Source: Puccinia triticina (taxonomy: Eukaryota; Basidiomycota; Pucciniomycetes; Pucciniales; Pucciniaceae). Taken from it: DNA of 64,000 nucleotides. Both the position numbers and the translations under genes were made by a program. How positions within the stretch are numbered: position 1 is the stretch's first letter; every line of letters starts with the position of its first letter. The notes beneath the pieces were generated by a model. The model searched no databases. It was not told the DNA's origin and saw only the letters and a program-made list of their open reading frames with translations. Positions 63,789 through 64,000 of this stretch are shown here, in pieces. The stretch lies in the NCBI RefSeq assembly GCF_026914185.1, contig NC_070574.1:806001-870000 (forward strand), given 5' to 3'.

Positions 63789-64000
63789 ATGCCCACCAAA
63801 AAAAGAATCTATCTGGCATTGCGAAACTGAGCCTTGATTTATATTTCACAATCATGAATTTTTTCAAAAGGTCCCCCCATCAACTTATTCCCTATTCATT
63901 TATTATTTAACTATTCAGGTCCATAATAACAGGGGGATTCACAATAAGAATTGTTGCTTCTTGCGGCATCAAATTTGGTTACTTGGGGGTGACATACTTG
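63789..64000. other. window end, nothing recognised
   Basis: AT-rich; no feature identified. Confidence 0.3.

Overview
The window looks like a transposon-dominated stretch of a filamentous basidiomycete genome, most likely a rust fungus (Pucciniales). The grounds are: intron-dense host genes with very short exons and introns of about 70-150 bp; a fungal NoxR-type NADPH oxidase regulator; and a mix of Ty1/copia, Ty3/gypsy chromovirus, Ngaro-type tyrosine-recombinase retrotransposon, MULE, CACTA-like, hAT-like and Helitron-like elements. The rust assignment is inference; eukaryotic fungal origin is well supported. There are no rRNA genes, CRISPR arrays or bacterial operons. I could not place a tRNA gene.

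Host genes are few. A complete noxR-like gene (+, 6616-7699) and a complete NTF2 gene (-, 10348-9365, seven coding exons including exons of 12 and 14 nt) lie in the only low-transposon island (about 5.0-10.5 kb). Fragments of host genes sit among transposons: a DEAD-box helicase of SPB4 type (about 25.04-25.56 kb, -), the end of a histidine-kinase ATPase domain (28.3-29.26 kb, -), and a possible RAD51-paralog-like exon at 5.0-5.27 kb.

Layout. 0-5 kb: two copies of a TIR element packed with GC-rich palindromic arrays; one truncates a copia gag/protease gene. 10.57-23.56 kb: an Ngaro element with split direct repeats (A1 - gag - RT/RNaseH - YR - B1 A2 B2) that carries a complete copia element (10609-16999) inside A1. 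23.7-37.2 kb: a mosaic of small elements (CACTA-like pair, nested CACTG element with a minisatellite, two solo LTRs, a long foldback, a TA-flanked MITE, a PIF-like MITE with a second MITE inside it), two Helitron 3' ends and a 46-bp hairpin satellite. 37.2 kb to the end: a nested set. A copia element (37178-41288) is split by a gypsy chromovirus (41289 to beyond 63396). The gypsy 5' LTR holds a MULE (41397-46831) with a 9-bp target duplication. The MULE first exon holds a solo LTR (42033-42969). The gypsy leader holds a young gag-only LTR element of that same solo-LTR family (48120-56967), which itself contains a rearranged copia fragment. The gypsy 3' LTR is cut by a Helitron end at 63397.

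Target-site duplications are visible for most of these insertions and several have an uninterrupted paralog within the window, so the order of events can be read directly. Nearly every element coding region is broken by in-frame stops (mostly TGA, several at positions where the family normally has arginine), frameshifts or loss of catalytic residues, yet two elements have nearly or fully identical LTRs. The feature nearest to a distinctive system is the MULE, whose transposase reads in one spliced frame into an OTU-type cysteine protease domain.
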